Assembly: GCA_041394405.1 (NCBI GenBank)
Contig: JAWKIF010000013.1
Location: 160,527-224,526, forward strand
Direction: 5' to 3'
Source of the DNA: Microthrix sp041394405
GTDB lineage: Bacteria; Actinomycetota; Acidimicrobiia; Acidimicrobiales; Microtrichaceae
DNA length: 64,000 nucleotides
How positions within the stretch are numbered: position 1 is the first letter of the stretch; every line of letters begins with the position of its first letter. The translations under genes and the position numbers were made by a program. Positions 25,433 to 33,722 of this stretch are shown here, piece by piece. A model generated the notes under the pieces. It searched no databases. It was not told the DNA's origin and saw only the letters and a program-made list of their open reading frames with translations.

Positions 25433-26827
25433 GTGGCGAGCGAACCCCCCGACGGCCCTGCCCCGAACCCGTCCGATGCCGAGCCTGCCGGTGGGCCAGT
25501 CGTCGGGCCCGACGGGGTGACACGCGTGGACGCCGTGGTGGTTGGTGCGGGCCCGGCCGGATCGGCCGCTGCACTGCAGCTGGCACGGGCCGGTCGTTCG
25601 GTGGTGTTGGTGGAGCGGGGACCTTTTCCGGGCGCCAAGAACATGTACGGGGGGGTGATCTACGGGCGCATCCTCGACAGCCTGGTGCCGGGCTGGACCG
25701 AGGAGATGCCGATTCAGCGGTGGGTCACGCGGCGCCAGACCATGATGCTGACCGAGTCCCAGGCCATGACGATCGACTTCCGCACCGAGGCGTGGGGCGA
25801 ACCGCCGTACAACGGTGCCACCGCCTTCCGGGGCGACTTCGATCCCTGGCTGGCGGGCAAGGCCACCGATGCAGGGGCCCGGCTGCTGTGCTCCACCACC
25901 GCCACCGGGCTGATCTTCGGCACGGGAGATGCGGGCCGCCGGGTGGTGGGCATTCGCACCGACCGACCGGGCGGCGAGCTGTACGCCGACGTCGTGATCG
26001 CCGCCGACGGGGTCAACAGCTTCCTGGCCAAGGAGGCCGGGCTGTACCCAACGGCCGATGCGGCCAACTACACCGTCGGGGTCAAGGAGGTGCTGTCGCT
26101 GCCGCGCACGGTCATCGAGGACCGCTTCGGCGTGCGCGGCCGTCATGGCGTGGACATCGAGATCATCGGCGCCACGGGCGAGGTGCCCGGCGGAGGCTTC
26201 GTCTACACCAACCTCGATTCGGTGGCGATCGGGCTGGTGCTGTCGCTGCCCAAGCTGGCTGCCGGCGGGCGTCGCCCCGAGGAACTGCTGGCCGAGCTGA
26301 AGGCCCATCCCGCCATCGCCCCGCTGATCGATGGCGGGGAGCCCCAGGAGTACTCGGCTCACGTCATTCCCGAAGCCGGATTCGACATGATGCCCCAGCT
26401 GGTCGGCGAGGGCCTCCTGGTCAGCGGCGACGCCGCCGCCATGTGCCTGGCCGCCGGGCTGTGGCTGGAGGGCGTCAACTTCGCCATCGGCGCCGGTGCC
26501 GCGGCCGGGCGCGCCGCGGCGGTGGCGCTGGATGCCGGCGATACCTCCGCGGAGGGCCTGTCCAGCTACGTGGACCGCCTCGAGCGAAGCTTCGTCCTGG
26601 AGGACCACCGACGGCTTCGCCAGGCACCGCACCTGCTCATGGGGGAGCGCATTCAGCAGAAGTACCCCCAGATGGTGTGCAATACCGTCGAGCGGGTGTT
26701 CCGGGTGGACAACCCGTTGCCCAAGCAGCGCATCCACGAGATCGTGTTGGATGAGGTGCGCCGAAGCGGGGTTCGGGCGGCGGACCTGGTCCGCGACGGG
26801 TGGGCCGCACTCAGGACCTTCGGATGA
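25433..26827 (+). CDS. fixC: FixC-like ETF:quinone oxidoreductase
   Basis: FAD-dependent oxidoreductase of the FixC/ETF-QO family that passes electrons from ETF to quinone together with a FixX ferredoxin. About 464 residues from GTG 25433. FAD-binding VVVGAGPAGSAAALQLARAG near residue 40, ERGPFPGAKNMYGGVIYG as in FixC proteins, and GEGLLVSGDAAAMCLAAG as the second FAD motif. It is followed after 7 nt by the ferredoxin and then ETF beta, so fixC-fixX-etfB form an operon leading into mftE. Confidence 0.9.
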   Translation: MASEPPDGPAPNPSDAEPAGGPVVGPDGVTRVDAVVVGAGPAGSAAALQLARAGRSVVLVERGPFPGAKNMYGGVIYGRILDSLVPGWTEEMPIQRWVTRRQTMMLTESQAMTIDFRTEAWGEPPYNGATAFRGDFDPWLAGKATDAGARLLCSTTATGLIFGTGDAGRRVVGIRTDRPGGELYADVVIAADGVNSFLAKEAGLYPTADAANYTVGVKEVLSLPRTVIEDRFGVRGRHGVDIEIIGATGEVPGGGFVYTNLDSVAIGLVLSLPKLAAGGRRPEELLAELKAHPAIAPLIDGGEPQEYSAHVIPEAGFDMMPQLVGEGLLVSGDAAAMCLAAGLWLEGVNFAIGAGAAAGRAAAVALDAGDTSAEGLSSYVDRLERSFVLEDHRRLRQAPHLLMGERIQQKYPQMVCNTVERVFRVDNPLPKQRIHEIVLDEVRRSGVRAADLVRDGWAALRTFG

Positions 26828-26834
26828 GGAAGCG

Positions 26835-27143
26835 ATGACACCACCACCGAGCATCACCCCGGACATCAGCTTCGAGTCGCTGATGGACCACACCGAGTTT
26901 CGGGTGGATGCGGACCGCGCCCACATCACCGTCGACGAGGAGAAGTGTCGCGGGTGCTCGGTGCGGGGCTGCGTCGTGGCGTGCCCGGCCCGCCTCTTCG
27001 TGCCCACCTCCGATGGCGGCATCCTGTTCAACTACGAGCAGTGCTTCGAGTGCGGCACCTGCTATCTGGTGTGCAACGAGGAGGGCGCCATCACCTGGAC
27101 CTACCCCGAGGGTGGCCACGGCGTGGTGTTCCACCGCTCATGA
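26835..27143 (+). CDS. fixX: FixX-like ferredoxin
   Basis: Small Fe-S protein that works with FixC. 102 residues. Cysteine motifs CRGCSVRGCVVACP and CFECGTCYLVC supply ligands for a FixX-type 4Fe-4S cluster; KCRGC and YEQCFECGTCYLVCNEEGAI match the family closely. It starts 7 nt after fixC and overlaps the ETF beta gene by 4 nt (ATGA). The N-terminal 35 residues are an extension with no metal ligands. Confidence 0.9.
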   Translation: MTPPPSITPDISFESLMDHTEFRVDADRAHITVDEEKCRGCSVRGCVVACPARLFVPTSDGGILFNYEQCFECGTCYLVCNEEGAITWTYPEGGHGVVFHRS

Positions 27144-28054
27144 GCCCGTCGGCGCCCGCCGGGGCCATCGTGTGCTGTGTGAAGTGGGTGGATTCCTTCG
27201 TGGAGGTGGATCCGCTCACCGGCGTGCCACATGTCGACGACCAGGGGCGAGGGTTCTCCGCCGCCGATGAGGCCGCGCTGGAGGTGGGGCTTGGGTTGGC
27301 CGACGCATGGGGTGTTCCCGTGGTGGCGATCACGGCGGGGGCCGCCGACGCGTCGGCCGGGCTGGAACAGGCGCTGGCGGTCGGCGCCAACCGGGGGCTG
27401 TTGCTGGCGGGCCTCGACCCGGGGGCACCGTCGTTGGAGGTGGCGCACGGCTTGGCGTGGGCGTTGCGCGAGGTCGAGTTGACCGATGCGCTCGTGCTGT
27501 GCGGCGACTACTCCGCCGACCGGGGCTCCGGCTCGGTTCCGGCGGCGTTGGCGGCGCTCACCGGCCGACCGCAGGCCCTGGGCCTGGTGGGCCTCACCGA
27601 GGAGCGTGGCCGGCTGCGGCTGCACCGTCGGCTGGATGGCGCCCGCCGCGAGGAGTTGTTGGCGGATCCCCCCGCCGTGCTGTCGCTGGAGGGCTCGGTG
27701 GCACGTCTTCGGCGGGCGCCCTTGGCCGCGGCCCTGAGCGTTCGGGCGACCTCGGTCGAACGGCTGGGCCCGCCGCCGGCAGTGGCGACTCCATGGGGCT
27801 CGACCGCCGAGTGGCAGCCGCCCGTGCCCCGCACCAAGGTGCAGCCGCCTCCGGAGGGCGCCGATGCCCTCGCTCGCGTCGCGGAGCTCACCGGTTCGCT
27901 GGCCGGGGCGGCGTCCACGCAGGCGCTGGCCGTGTCGCCCGAGGAGGCGTCCCGGCACATCCTTGCCGCCTGGGAGCGCAGCGGGGGCAGGGTTCCCGAC
28001 GGCGCGCCCGCCGCACCGGTGGCCGGGGCGGCGATCGACCATGACCAGCGCTGA
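27140..28054 (+). CDS. Electron transfer flavoprotein beta subunit, mycofactocin-associated type
   Basis: Beta subunit of the ETF whose alpha subunit is at 22098. The 304-residue protein begins with a FixA/EtfB-like strand (AIVCCVKWVDSFVEVDPLTG), has FSAADEAALEVGLGLADAWG and ALAVGANRGLLL, the usual EtfB pattern, and DALVLCGDYSADRGSGSVPAALAALTG near the nucleotide-binding loop. It overlaps fixX by 4 nt and the next gene, mftE, by 14 nt. This tight coupling of ETF beta to a mycofactocin maturase is the best evidence here that the ETF serves the mycofactocin system. Confidence 0.87.
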   Translation: MSPSAPAGAIVCCVKWVDSFVEVDPLTGVPHVDDQGRGFSAADEAALEVGLGLADAWGVPVVAITAGAADASAGLEQALAVGANRGLLLAGLDPGAPSLEVAHGLAWALREVELTDALVLCGDYSADRGSGSVPAALAALTGRPQALGLVGLTEERGRLRLHRRLDGARREELLADPPAVLSLEGSVARLRRAPLAAALSVRATSVERLGPPPAVATPWGSTAEWQPPVPRTKVQPPPEGADALARVAELTGSLAGAASTQALAVSPEEASRHILAAWERSGGRVPDGAPAAPVAGAAIDHDQR

Positions 28055-28793
28055 GGGCGACAGACCTGCGGTCTCGCTGGGGGCGCTGAGCACGGCGGAC
28101 GTGCCCGACGACGCCGTGCTGCTGGTGCCGCTGGGGTCGACCGAGCAGCACGGCCCCCACCTGCCCCTCGACACCGATACCCGCATCGCGGTGGCGGTGG
28201 CTCGGGCGGTGGCCTCCGATCCCGCCCCGCCACTCCGTCGGGGTCAGGTGTTGGTGGCGCCGGCCATCTCCGTCGGTTCGTCGGGTGAACACCGCGGCTT
28301 TGCCGGCACGTTGTCGATCGGCGCCGAAGCGACCGAGGCGGTCGTGCGCGAGTTGGTGCGATCGGCCACGGCACCCGGCGGCGGACCCTTCCAGGCCGTG
28401 CTGTTGTTGAACGGGCACGGAGGCAATGCGCCCGCGACCGTCAACGCAGTGCGCACGCTGTCCGCGGAGGGGCGCAGGGTGGCGGTCTGGGCGCCACACT
28501 TCGACCACGGCGATGCCCACGCCGGGTTCACCGAGACTTCGCTGGCACTGCACCTGTTTGCTCACCTGGTGAGGCTCGACCGTGCCCAGGTGGGGGACAC
28601 CCGCCCGCTCGCCGATCTACTGGGTCGGCTGCGCTCCGAAGGCGTGCGGGCCGTGTCCCCCAACGGCGTTCTGGGCGACCCGACCCTGGCGAACGCGCCC
28701 GAGGGCAAGGCCCTGTTTGCCCGGCTGGTGCTGTCCGCCCACGGTGCGCTCAGCGACCTGCTGCACGGCCCGCAGCACCCGGCCGAACGCTGA
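28041..28793 (+). CDS. mftE: Mycofactocin precursor peptide peptidase MftE (creatininase family)
   Basis: Metal-dependent amidohydrolase of the creatininase family that cuts modified MftA to release the C-terminal Val-Tyr-derived AHDP unit. About 250 residues from the ATG at 28041. Family motifs: VPLGSTEQHGPHLPLDTDT (Glu and His metal ligands), SVGSSGEHRGFAGTLSIG, and NGHGGNAPA. It lies inside the ETF operon, overlapping etfB by 14 nt, and 22 kb away from mftABC, unlike the compact locus of mycobacteria. Confidence 0.9.
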   Translation: MTSAEGDRPAVSLGALSTADVPDDAVLLVPLGSTEQHGPHLPLDTDTRIAVAVARAVASDPAPPLRRGQVLVAPAISVGSSGEHRGFAGTLSIGAEATEAVVRELVRSATAPGGGPFQAVLLLNGHGGNAPATVNAVRTLSAEGRRVAVWAPHFDHGDAHAGFTETSLALHLFAHLVRLDRAQVGDTRPLADLLGRLRSEGVRAVSPNGVLGDPTLANAPEGKALFARLVLSAHGALSDLLHGPQHPAER

Positions 28794-28900
28794 ATTCTGC
28801 GGGAGGCTCAAGTGTGGCCGGCTTCGGCCGTTGGAGAGGTGAGCCCTCGCCGCATCACCGGCCGTCGAGGCGCCGCGCTCGTCCAACCCAAGGAGCCGCC

Positions 28901-29512
28901 GTGCGACCACCCGTGAACAGCTGTCCCATCTGCCAGTCCCGGCTGCTGTCCCATCGCGAAGGACAACAGGACGTGTGGATGTGTCCGGAGAATCACGGCG
29001 TGGCGCTGACGCTGGCGGAGGGCTACGAATCGGCCCAAGAGGATGAGATGAGGCTGCTGTGGCAGCTGGCCGTGGGCCGCAGGCCCGACGTGGGCCATCC
29101 ACGTCCCAGCCATCGCGGCTGCCCTGGCTGCTCGATGAAGATGGTGACCGTCGACCTGCCCTACGACGACGACGAGATCGACGAGGGCGAGGAGGGCGAC
29201 GGCGAGAACCTGGGCGAGATCGAGGTCGAGGTGTGCACCATGTGCCAGTTCGTCTGGTTCGACGCCGGCGAGCTGGAGGAGCTGCCCGCCGACCTGCCCG
29301 ACCCCGAGCTGAGCGTCGACCAGCAGGCCCAACTGGACCGCATCATCACCGACTTCGGCAACCAGATGGCCTCCACGTTCGCCGAACGCGACGGTCGCGA
29401 TCCCGCCGAACGCTTCGCCCGCCGAGTTGCCGGCCGCCCCGGGCTGCACCGTGGCCTGGCCCGAGCCACGTTCTGGTCCAGCCGGGACGATGAGGCCGCC
29501 GGCCTGAGGTAG
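28901..29512 (+). CDS. Zinc-ribbon (zf-TFIIB-like) protein
   Basis: 203-residue protein with two zinc-ribbon pairs: CPICQSR ... MCPENHGV at the N-terminus and CPGCSMKMV ... CTMCQFVWFDAGELEEL further in. The WFDAGEL motif is typical of zf-TFIIB-like bacterial proteins. An acidic segment (DDDEIDEGEEGDGE) separates the halves. Start GTG 28901 is supported by an AAGGAG motif 6 nt upstream. Function unknown; it separates mftE from the mycofactocin SDR. Confidence 0.75.
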   Translation: MRPPVNSCPICQSRLLSHREGQQDVWMCPENHGVALTLAEGYESAQEDEMRLLWQLAVGRRPDVGHPRPSHRGCPGCSMKMVTVDLPYDDDEIDEGEEGDGENLGEIEVEVCTMCQFVWFDAGELEELPADLPDPELSVDQQAQLDRIITDFGNQMASTFAERDGRDPAERFARRVAGRPGLHRGLARATFWSSRDDEAAGLR

Positions 29513-29610
29513 GGGCGGCGGTGGCGGCGCAACGCCGATGGGCTGCCCCCGGCACGGCAGCGAGTCGCCCAAGGTGAGCCGGCCACGCGTTCCGTGACAA
29601 TCTGAGGGGG

Positions 29611-30423
29611 ATGCAACCTCCAGCTCCCGCCGACAACGAACGCCGAGTAGCCCTGATCACCGGGGCCGCCCGGGGCATCGGTGCCGCCATCGCACGCCGG
29701 TTGGCTGCGGACGGCTGGCAGCTGGTGCTGACCGACCTGGTGGGCCACGAGCGCGTGCTCACCTACGCGCTGCCCACGCCCGAGGACCTGGAGGCGGTCG
29801 CCGCCGACTGTGGCCCCGACACCATGGTGTACGTGGCCGACGTTCGCGACCAGGGCCAGATGGATGCGGCCACCTCGCTGGCCGTGGCCCGCTTCGGTGG
29901 CCTGGACGCCGCCATCGGCGCCGCCGGGGTGATCTGGGGCGGTGAGCCGCTGTGGCGAACCCCCGATGCGGCCTGGTCGGCCATGGTGGACGTCAACCTG
30001 GGGGGCGTGTGGCGTCTCGCCCACTCCGCCGTCCCTGCGCTGCTCCAGCGCCCCCAACCCCGCAGCGGCCGCTTCGTGGCCCTGGCCTCGGCGGCCAGCG
30101 TGCGCGGCATGCCCCAGCTGGCGGCCTACAGCGCATCCAAGGCGGGGGTGGCCGGGCTGGTTCGGTCGCTTGCCGCCGAGCTGGGGCCCGAAAACGTCAC
30201 GGCCAACGCCGTGGGGCCCGGCTCCACCCGCACGCCCATGCTGGAGGCGTCCGCCGGTGTCTATGGCCTGCGGCGGATGGACGACTTCGGCCGCCAGCAG
30301 CCCATCGACCGTCTGCTGGAGCCCGAGGAGGTGGCCGACGCCGTGGCCTGGTTGTGCTCGCCCGGGGCCTCGGGGATCACGGGCGCGATGGTGCCGGTGG
30401 ACGGCGGAATGACCGCCGTGTGA
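29611..30423 (+). CDS. Mycofactocin-coupled SDR family oxidoreductase
   Basis: Short-chain dehydrogenase of the subfamily that keeps its nicotinamide bound and is thought to exchange electrons with mycofactocin. 270 residues: GAARGIGAAIARRLAADG (cofactor binding), catalytic Ser near ALASAASV and YSASK. The insertion between the second strand and helix, RVLTYALPTPEDLEAVAADC, is the hallmark of the mycofactocin-coupled SDRs and would cover the NAD site. It is followed after 6 nt by mftF, consistent with one transcript. Confidence 0.88.
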   Translation: MQPPAPADNERRVALITGAARGIGAAIARRLAADGWQLVLTDLVGHERVLTYALPTPEDLEAVAADCGPDTMVYVADVRDQGQMDAATSLAVARFGGLDAAIGAAGVIWGGEPLWRTPDAAWSAMVDVNLGGVWRLAHSAVPALLQRPQPRSGRFVALASAASVRGMPQLAAYSASKAGVAGLVRSLAAELGPENVTANAVGPGSTRTPMLEASAGVYGLRRMDDFGRQQPIDRLLEPEEVADAVAWLCSPGASGITGAMVPVDGGMTAV

Positions 30424-30429
30424 TGCCCG

Positions 30430-32031
30430 GTGGCTGACCCGTGCTGGTCCCTGACCCCGGGGGTCCGCCGGGTCGGCGACGGTCGGGTGCTGATCGGGGG
30501 GTCTCCGGCCACCCTCATGCGCCTGACCGAGGCCGGCTCGGCCGCCCTGGACCGGGCGCTGGCTCCGGTTGGGGCCCCCACCGACGCCGGCGGGCGGTCG
30601 CTGGAACCGGACGCGTCGACCAGCCGCCAACGGCCACCGGCCGGCGCCGAGGCGGCGTTGCTGGCGCGCCTGGAGCGCCGGGGCCTGCTGGCGGCCACCC
30701 CGCCTCCCCTGAGTCCCGACGAGCTCTCGGAGCTGTGGCGATCGGTCACGGTGGTCGTGCCGGTGCGCGACGACGGCGACGGGTTGCGAGCGCTGCTGGG
30801 TTCCCTCGCCGGGTCGCCCGAGGCCGCCGGCGGGTCCCTCCAAGCACCCGGGAGCGAGCGGTCGGGGCGCGCTGGCGGAGCGCCGCCCTGTCGGGTCGTG
30901 GTGGTGGACGACGGGTCTCGCCTGCCGGACGAGGCGGCGGCCGTCGCGCAACGGTTCGGGGCCGAGCTGATCCGACGCCCACGCAGCGGCGGCCCCGCTG
31001 CCGCCCGCATCACCGGGTTGGACGTGGTCGACACCCCGCTGGTGGTCTTCCTGGACGCAGACGTTCGGGTCACCCCGGGTTGGCTGGCCGCCGCCGGCGC
31101 CCACTTCCGCACCGCCGGCCGCCTCGCCGTGGTGGCGCCGCGTGTGGCGGCTGGGCGGGCCCCGCAGCCACGTCACGGCTCGGCGTGGTCGGCGTACGAA
31201 CAGGACCACTCGCCCCTCGATCTCGGCCCACACGGCGGGGCGGTAGCCCCGGGCACGCGGCTGGCCTACGTGCCGTCCGCGGCCTGGGTGGCCCGGGCGG
31301 ATGCGCTCCGCAGCGTGGGCGGATTCGATCCGGCGCTTCGGTACGGCGAGGACGTGGACCTGGTGTGGCGCCTGGTCGAGGCCGGGTGGAGCGTCCGATA
31401 TGAGGCCCGGGCCGTGGTGCACCACCGCATGCGCAACGGGGTGGTGGCGGGGGCGGTTCAGCGGTTCCGCTACGGCACCTCGGCCGCCCCGCTGGCCGTT
31501 CGCCATCCCGGCGCCCTGGCCCCGGTGGCGACCTCCAGCTGGAGCGCAGCCGCCTGGGCGCTGGCGGCGCTCGGCCACCCGGTGGCCGGCATCGGCGTCG
31601 CCGCCGGGTCCACGGCCCAACTTGCCCGGCGCTTGACGGTGACCAACCCAGGGGCGGAGGCGCTGCGGTTGGCCGGGCGGGGACACCTGGCGGCAGGGCC
31701 GCAGCTGGCCCGGGCGCTGATCCGCCCATGGTGGCCGGTGACGGCCCTGCTGGCCCTGACCCTGAGGCGGACCCGCGTGCCGGCGTTGTTCGGGTTGCTG
31801 GCATCGGCCGCCGGCGGGTGGCGGGGCACGGCCCGGCCGGTCGTTGGGGCGCTGGCGGTGGCCGACGACGTGGCCTACAGCGCCGGAGTGTGGTGGGGCC
31901 TTGGCGGCCAACTCCGTCGCGACCCTGCACAGGCCGGAGCGGCGCTTGGCGCCGTGGTGCCCAGGCTGAGCGGCGGGTTTGCCCGGGGGTGGCGCAGGCG
32001 GCTCCGGGGCTTTGCTCCCCGGCGCGATTGA
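30430..32031 (+). CDS. mftF: Mycofactocin glycosyltransferase MftF
   Basis: Family 2 glycosyltransferase that adds beta-1,4-glucose units to premycofactocin. 533 residues from GTG 30430. The first 95 residues form the small domain typical of MftF (VGDGRVLIGGSPATLMRLTE); the GT-A domain has VTVVVPVRDDGDGLRALLG, VVVVDDGS and VVFLDADVRV with the metal-binding DxD; GGFDPALRYGEDVDLVWRL carries the ED base motif. Hydrophobic segments near the C-terminus suggest membrane association. It closes the second mft block. Confidence 0.9.
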   Translation: MADPCWSLTPGVRRVGDGRVLIGGSPATLMRLTEAGSAALDRALAPVGAPTDAGGRSLEPDASTSRQRPPAGAEAALLARLERRGLLAATPPPLSPDELSELWRSVTVVVPVRDDGDGLRALLGSLAGSPEAAGGSLQAPGSERSGRAGGAPPCRVVVVDDGSRLPDEAAAVAQRFGAELIRRPRSGGPAAARITGLDVVDTPLVVFLDADVRVTPGWLAAAGAHFRTAGRLAVVAPRVAAGRAPQPRHGSAWSAYEQDHSPLDLGPHGGAVAPGTRLAYVPSAAWVARADALRSVGGFDPALRYGEDVDLVWRLVEAGWSVRYEARAVVHHRMRNGVVAGAVQRFRYGTSAAPLAVRHPGALAPVATSSWSAAAWALAALGHPVAGIGVAAGSTAQLARRLTVTNPGAEALRLAGRGHLAAGPQLARALIRPWWPVTALLALTLRRTRVPALFGLLASAAGGWRGTARPVVGALAVADDVAYSAGVWWGLGGQLRRDPAQAGAALGAVVPRLSGGFARGWRRRLRGFAPRRD

Positions 32032-32142
32032 ACGGCTACGGTCGAGACCGATCCTGGCCATCGAGCTCGGCGCAACCGAGGGCGGCCGGCCCGGAACACA
32101 GCAGCAACCAGCCGAACTGCGGCTGAACTCGGGGGAGGACCT

Positions 32143-32346
32143 GTGGCAAACACGACGGGTGACGACAGCACCGACGACCGGGCCAACGAGCCCGATGGCG
32201 ACGGCGAAGCGACCGCCGAAATGGAGGCGCCCGATGCCAGGCGGGCCTTCCGAGGCGCCGAGGGCGATGCCGAACGAGGCGACGAACCGGCGGCACCACC
32301 CAAGAGCGGCTCCGGTGCCGACAGCGACGGGGGAGGGTCCTGGTGA
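32143..32346 (+). CDS. Small acidic hypothetical protein coupled to the FAD oxidase
   Basis: 67-residue protein rich in Asp, Glu, Gly and Ala (TGDDSTDDRANEPDGDGEAT), predicted disordered, with no cysteine and a single Trp at the very C-terminus. GTG 32143 is preceded by GGGGGAGGAC, a good ribosome-binding site. Its stop overlaps the GTG start of the FAD oxidase by 4 nt. No recognised family; it could be a short accessory or leader whose translation couples to the enzyme downstream. Confidence 0.5.
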   Translation: MANTTGDDSTDDRANEPDGDGEATAEMEAPDARRAFRGAEGDAERGDEPAAPPKSGSGADSDGGGSW

Positions 32347-33722
32347 GCGCCGATGTCGCCATCGTGGAGGCGCTCGCCAGCGTGCTTCCGGCCGAGCGGA
32401 TCACCGCCGGCGAGGACGTACCCGAGGACCTCACCCATGACGAGGCCCTCGGGATCTTCGGTCGGCGCCCCGCCGCCATGGTGGCTCCGCACTCCTCCGC
32501 CGAGGTGGCCGCCGTGCTGGCCTGGGCCAACGCCACGGGCACGCCGGTCACGGTGCGGGGTGCCGGCACCGGGCTGTCGGGCGGCGCCGTGCCCGAGGGT
32601 GCCGGCGTGCTCCTCAGCACCGATGCCATGGCCGACATCATCGAGATCGACGCCGAGAACTCCATGGCCGTGGTGGGTCCCGGCGTGCGCCTGGACCAGC
32701 TGGATGAGGCGCTTGCCCCGCACGGCCTGGTGTACCCGGTGTTTCCCGGCGAGTATTCGGCGAGCCTGGGCGGCAACGTGGCCACCAACGCCGGCGGCAT
32801 GCGTGCGGTGAAGTACGGCGTGACCCGCCACCACGTGCTGGGAGTGGAGGCGGTGCTGGCCAGCGGCGAGATCATCCGCACCGGCGGCAAGTTCGTCAAG
32901 GCCACCACCGGCTACGACCTCACCCAGCTCATCGTGGGCTCGGAGGGCACCCTCGCGGTGGTCACCGAGGCCACGCTGAGGCTCAGCCCCCGCCTGCCCC
33001 ATGCCGCCACGGTGCTGGCGCCCTTCGACTCCCTCGACGGCGTCACCGAGGCGGTTCCCCAGGTGGTGGCCTCGGGTGCGGACCCGATGATCCTCGAGTA
33101 CATCGACATGATCACGCTCTCGGCCATGGGCACCACGCTGGGGCTCGACCTGGGCATCCCGGAGGAGATCAAGAACACGGCGCTGGCCTATCTGGTGGTG
33201 GTGCTGGAGTCCGCCCACGACGACCGCCTGGAGGCCGATACGCAGGCGGTCGCCGAGCAGCTCTCCGAGCTGGGCGCCCTGGACGTCTACGTGCTGCCCC
33301 CCAAGGCCGCCACCGACCTCATCGATGCTCGCGAGAAGGCCTTCTGGGTGGCGAAGGCCAACAACGCCAACGAGATCGTCGATGTGGTCGTGCCGAGGGC
33401 GTCCATCCCCACGTTCATGACCCGGGTCAGCGAGTTGGCGGCCGAGACGGCCTCGTGGATCGCAGGCTGCGGCCATGCCGGCGACGGCAACGTGCACATG
33501 TCGGTCTTCCAGGGCGACCCCGAGGTGCTCGAAGACGTCATGACCCGCCTGTACGCCATCGGCATGGATCTGGGCGGCGCCATCTCCGGCGAGCACGGGC
33601 TGGGCACCGCAAAACGCGGCTATTTCCTCGAGCTGGAGGACCCGGCCAAGATCGAGCTGATGCGGCGTATCAAGGTGGCGTTCGACCCCGCTGGCATCCT
33701 CAACCCCGGAAAGGTCCTGTAG
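32343..33722 (+). CDS. FAD-binding 2-hydroxyacid oxidase (GlcD/D-lactate dehydrogenase-like)
   Basis: 459-residue VAO/PCMH-fold flavoenzyme that oxidises D-2-hydroxyacids such as glycolate or D-lactate. FAD-binding PCMH block: VRGAGTGLSGGAVPEGAG, PVFPGEYSASLGGNVATNAG and MRAVKYGVTRHHVLGVEAVL. C-terminal substrate block: GCGHAGDGNVHMSVF and SGEHGLGTAKRGYFLELE. It is not the LldD-type FMN enzyme that defines mftD. The TPP enzyme gene starts directly after its stop codon, suggesting a shared pathway on 2-keto and 2-hydroxy acids. Confidence 0.88.
   Translation: MSADVAIVEALASVLPAERITAGEDVPEDLTHDEALGIFGRRPAAMVAPHSSAEVAAVLAWANATGTPVTVRGAGTGLSGGAVPEGAGVLLSTDAMADIIEIDAENSMAVVGPGVRLDQLDEALAPHGLVYPVFPGEYSASLGGNVATNAGGMRAVKYGVTRHHVLGVEAVLASGEIIRTGGKFVKATTGYDLTQLIVGSEGTLAVVTEATLRLSPRLPHAATVLAPFDSLDGVTEAVPQVVASGADPMILEYIDMITLSAMGTTLGLDLGIPEEIKNTALAYLVVVLESAHDDRLEADTQAVAEQLSELGALDVYVLPPKAATDLIDAREKAFWVAKANNANEIVDVVVPRASIPTFMTRVSELAAETASWIAGCGHAGDGNVHMSVFQGDPEVLEDVMTRLYAIGMDLGGAISGEHGLGTAKRGYFLELEDPAKIELMRRIKVAFDPAGILNPGKVL

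Noticed and set aside
32343..33722. Candidate mftD
   Set aside because: The protein is a PCMH-fold FAD oxidase (GlcD-like), not the FMN TIM-barrel LldD-like enzyme expected for MftD.
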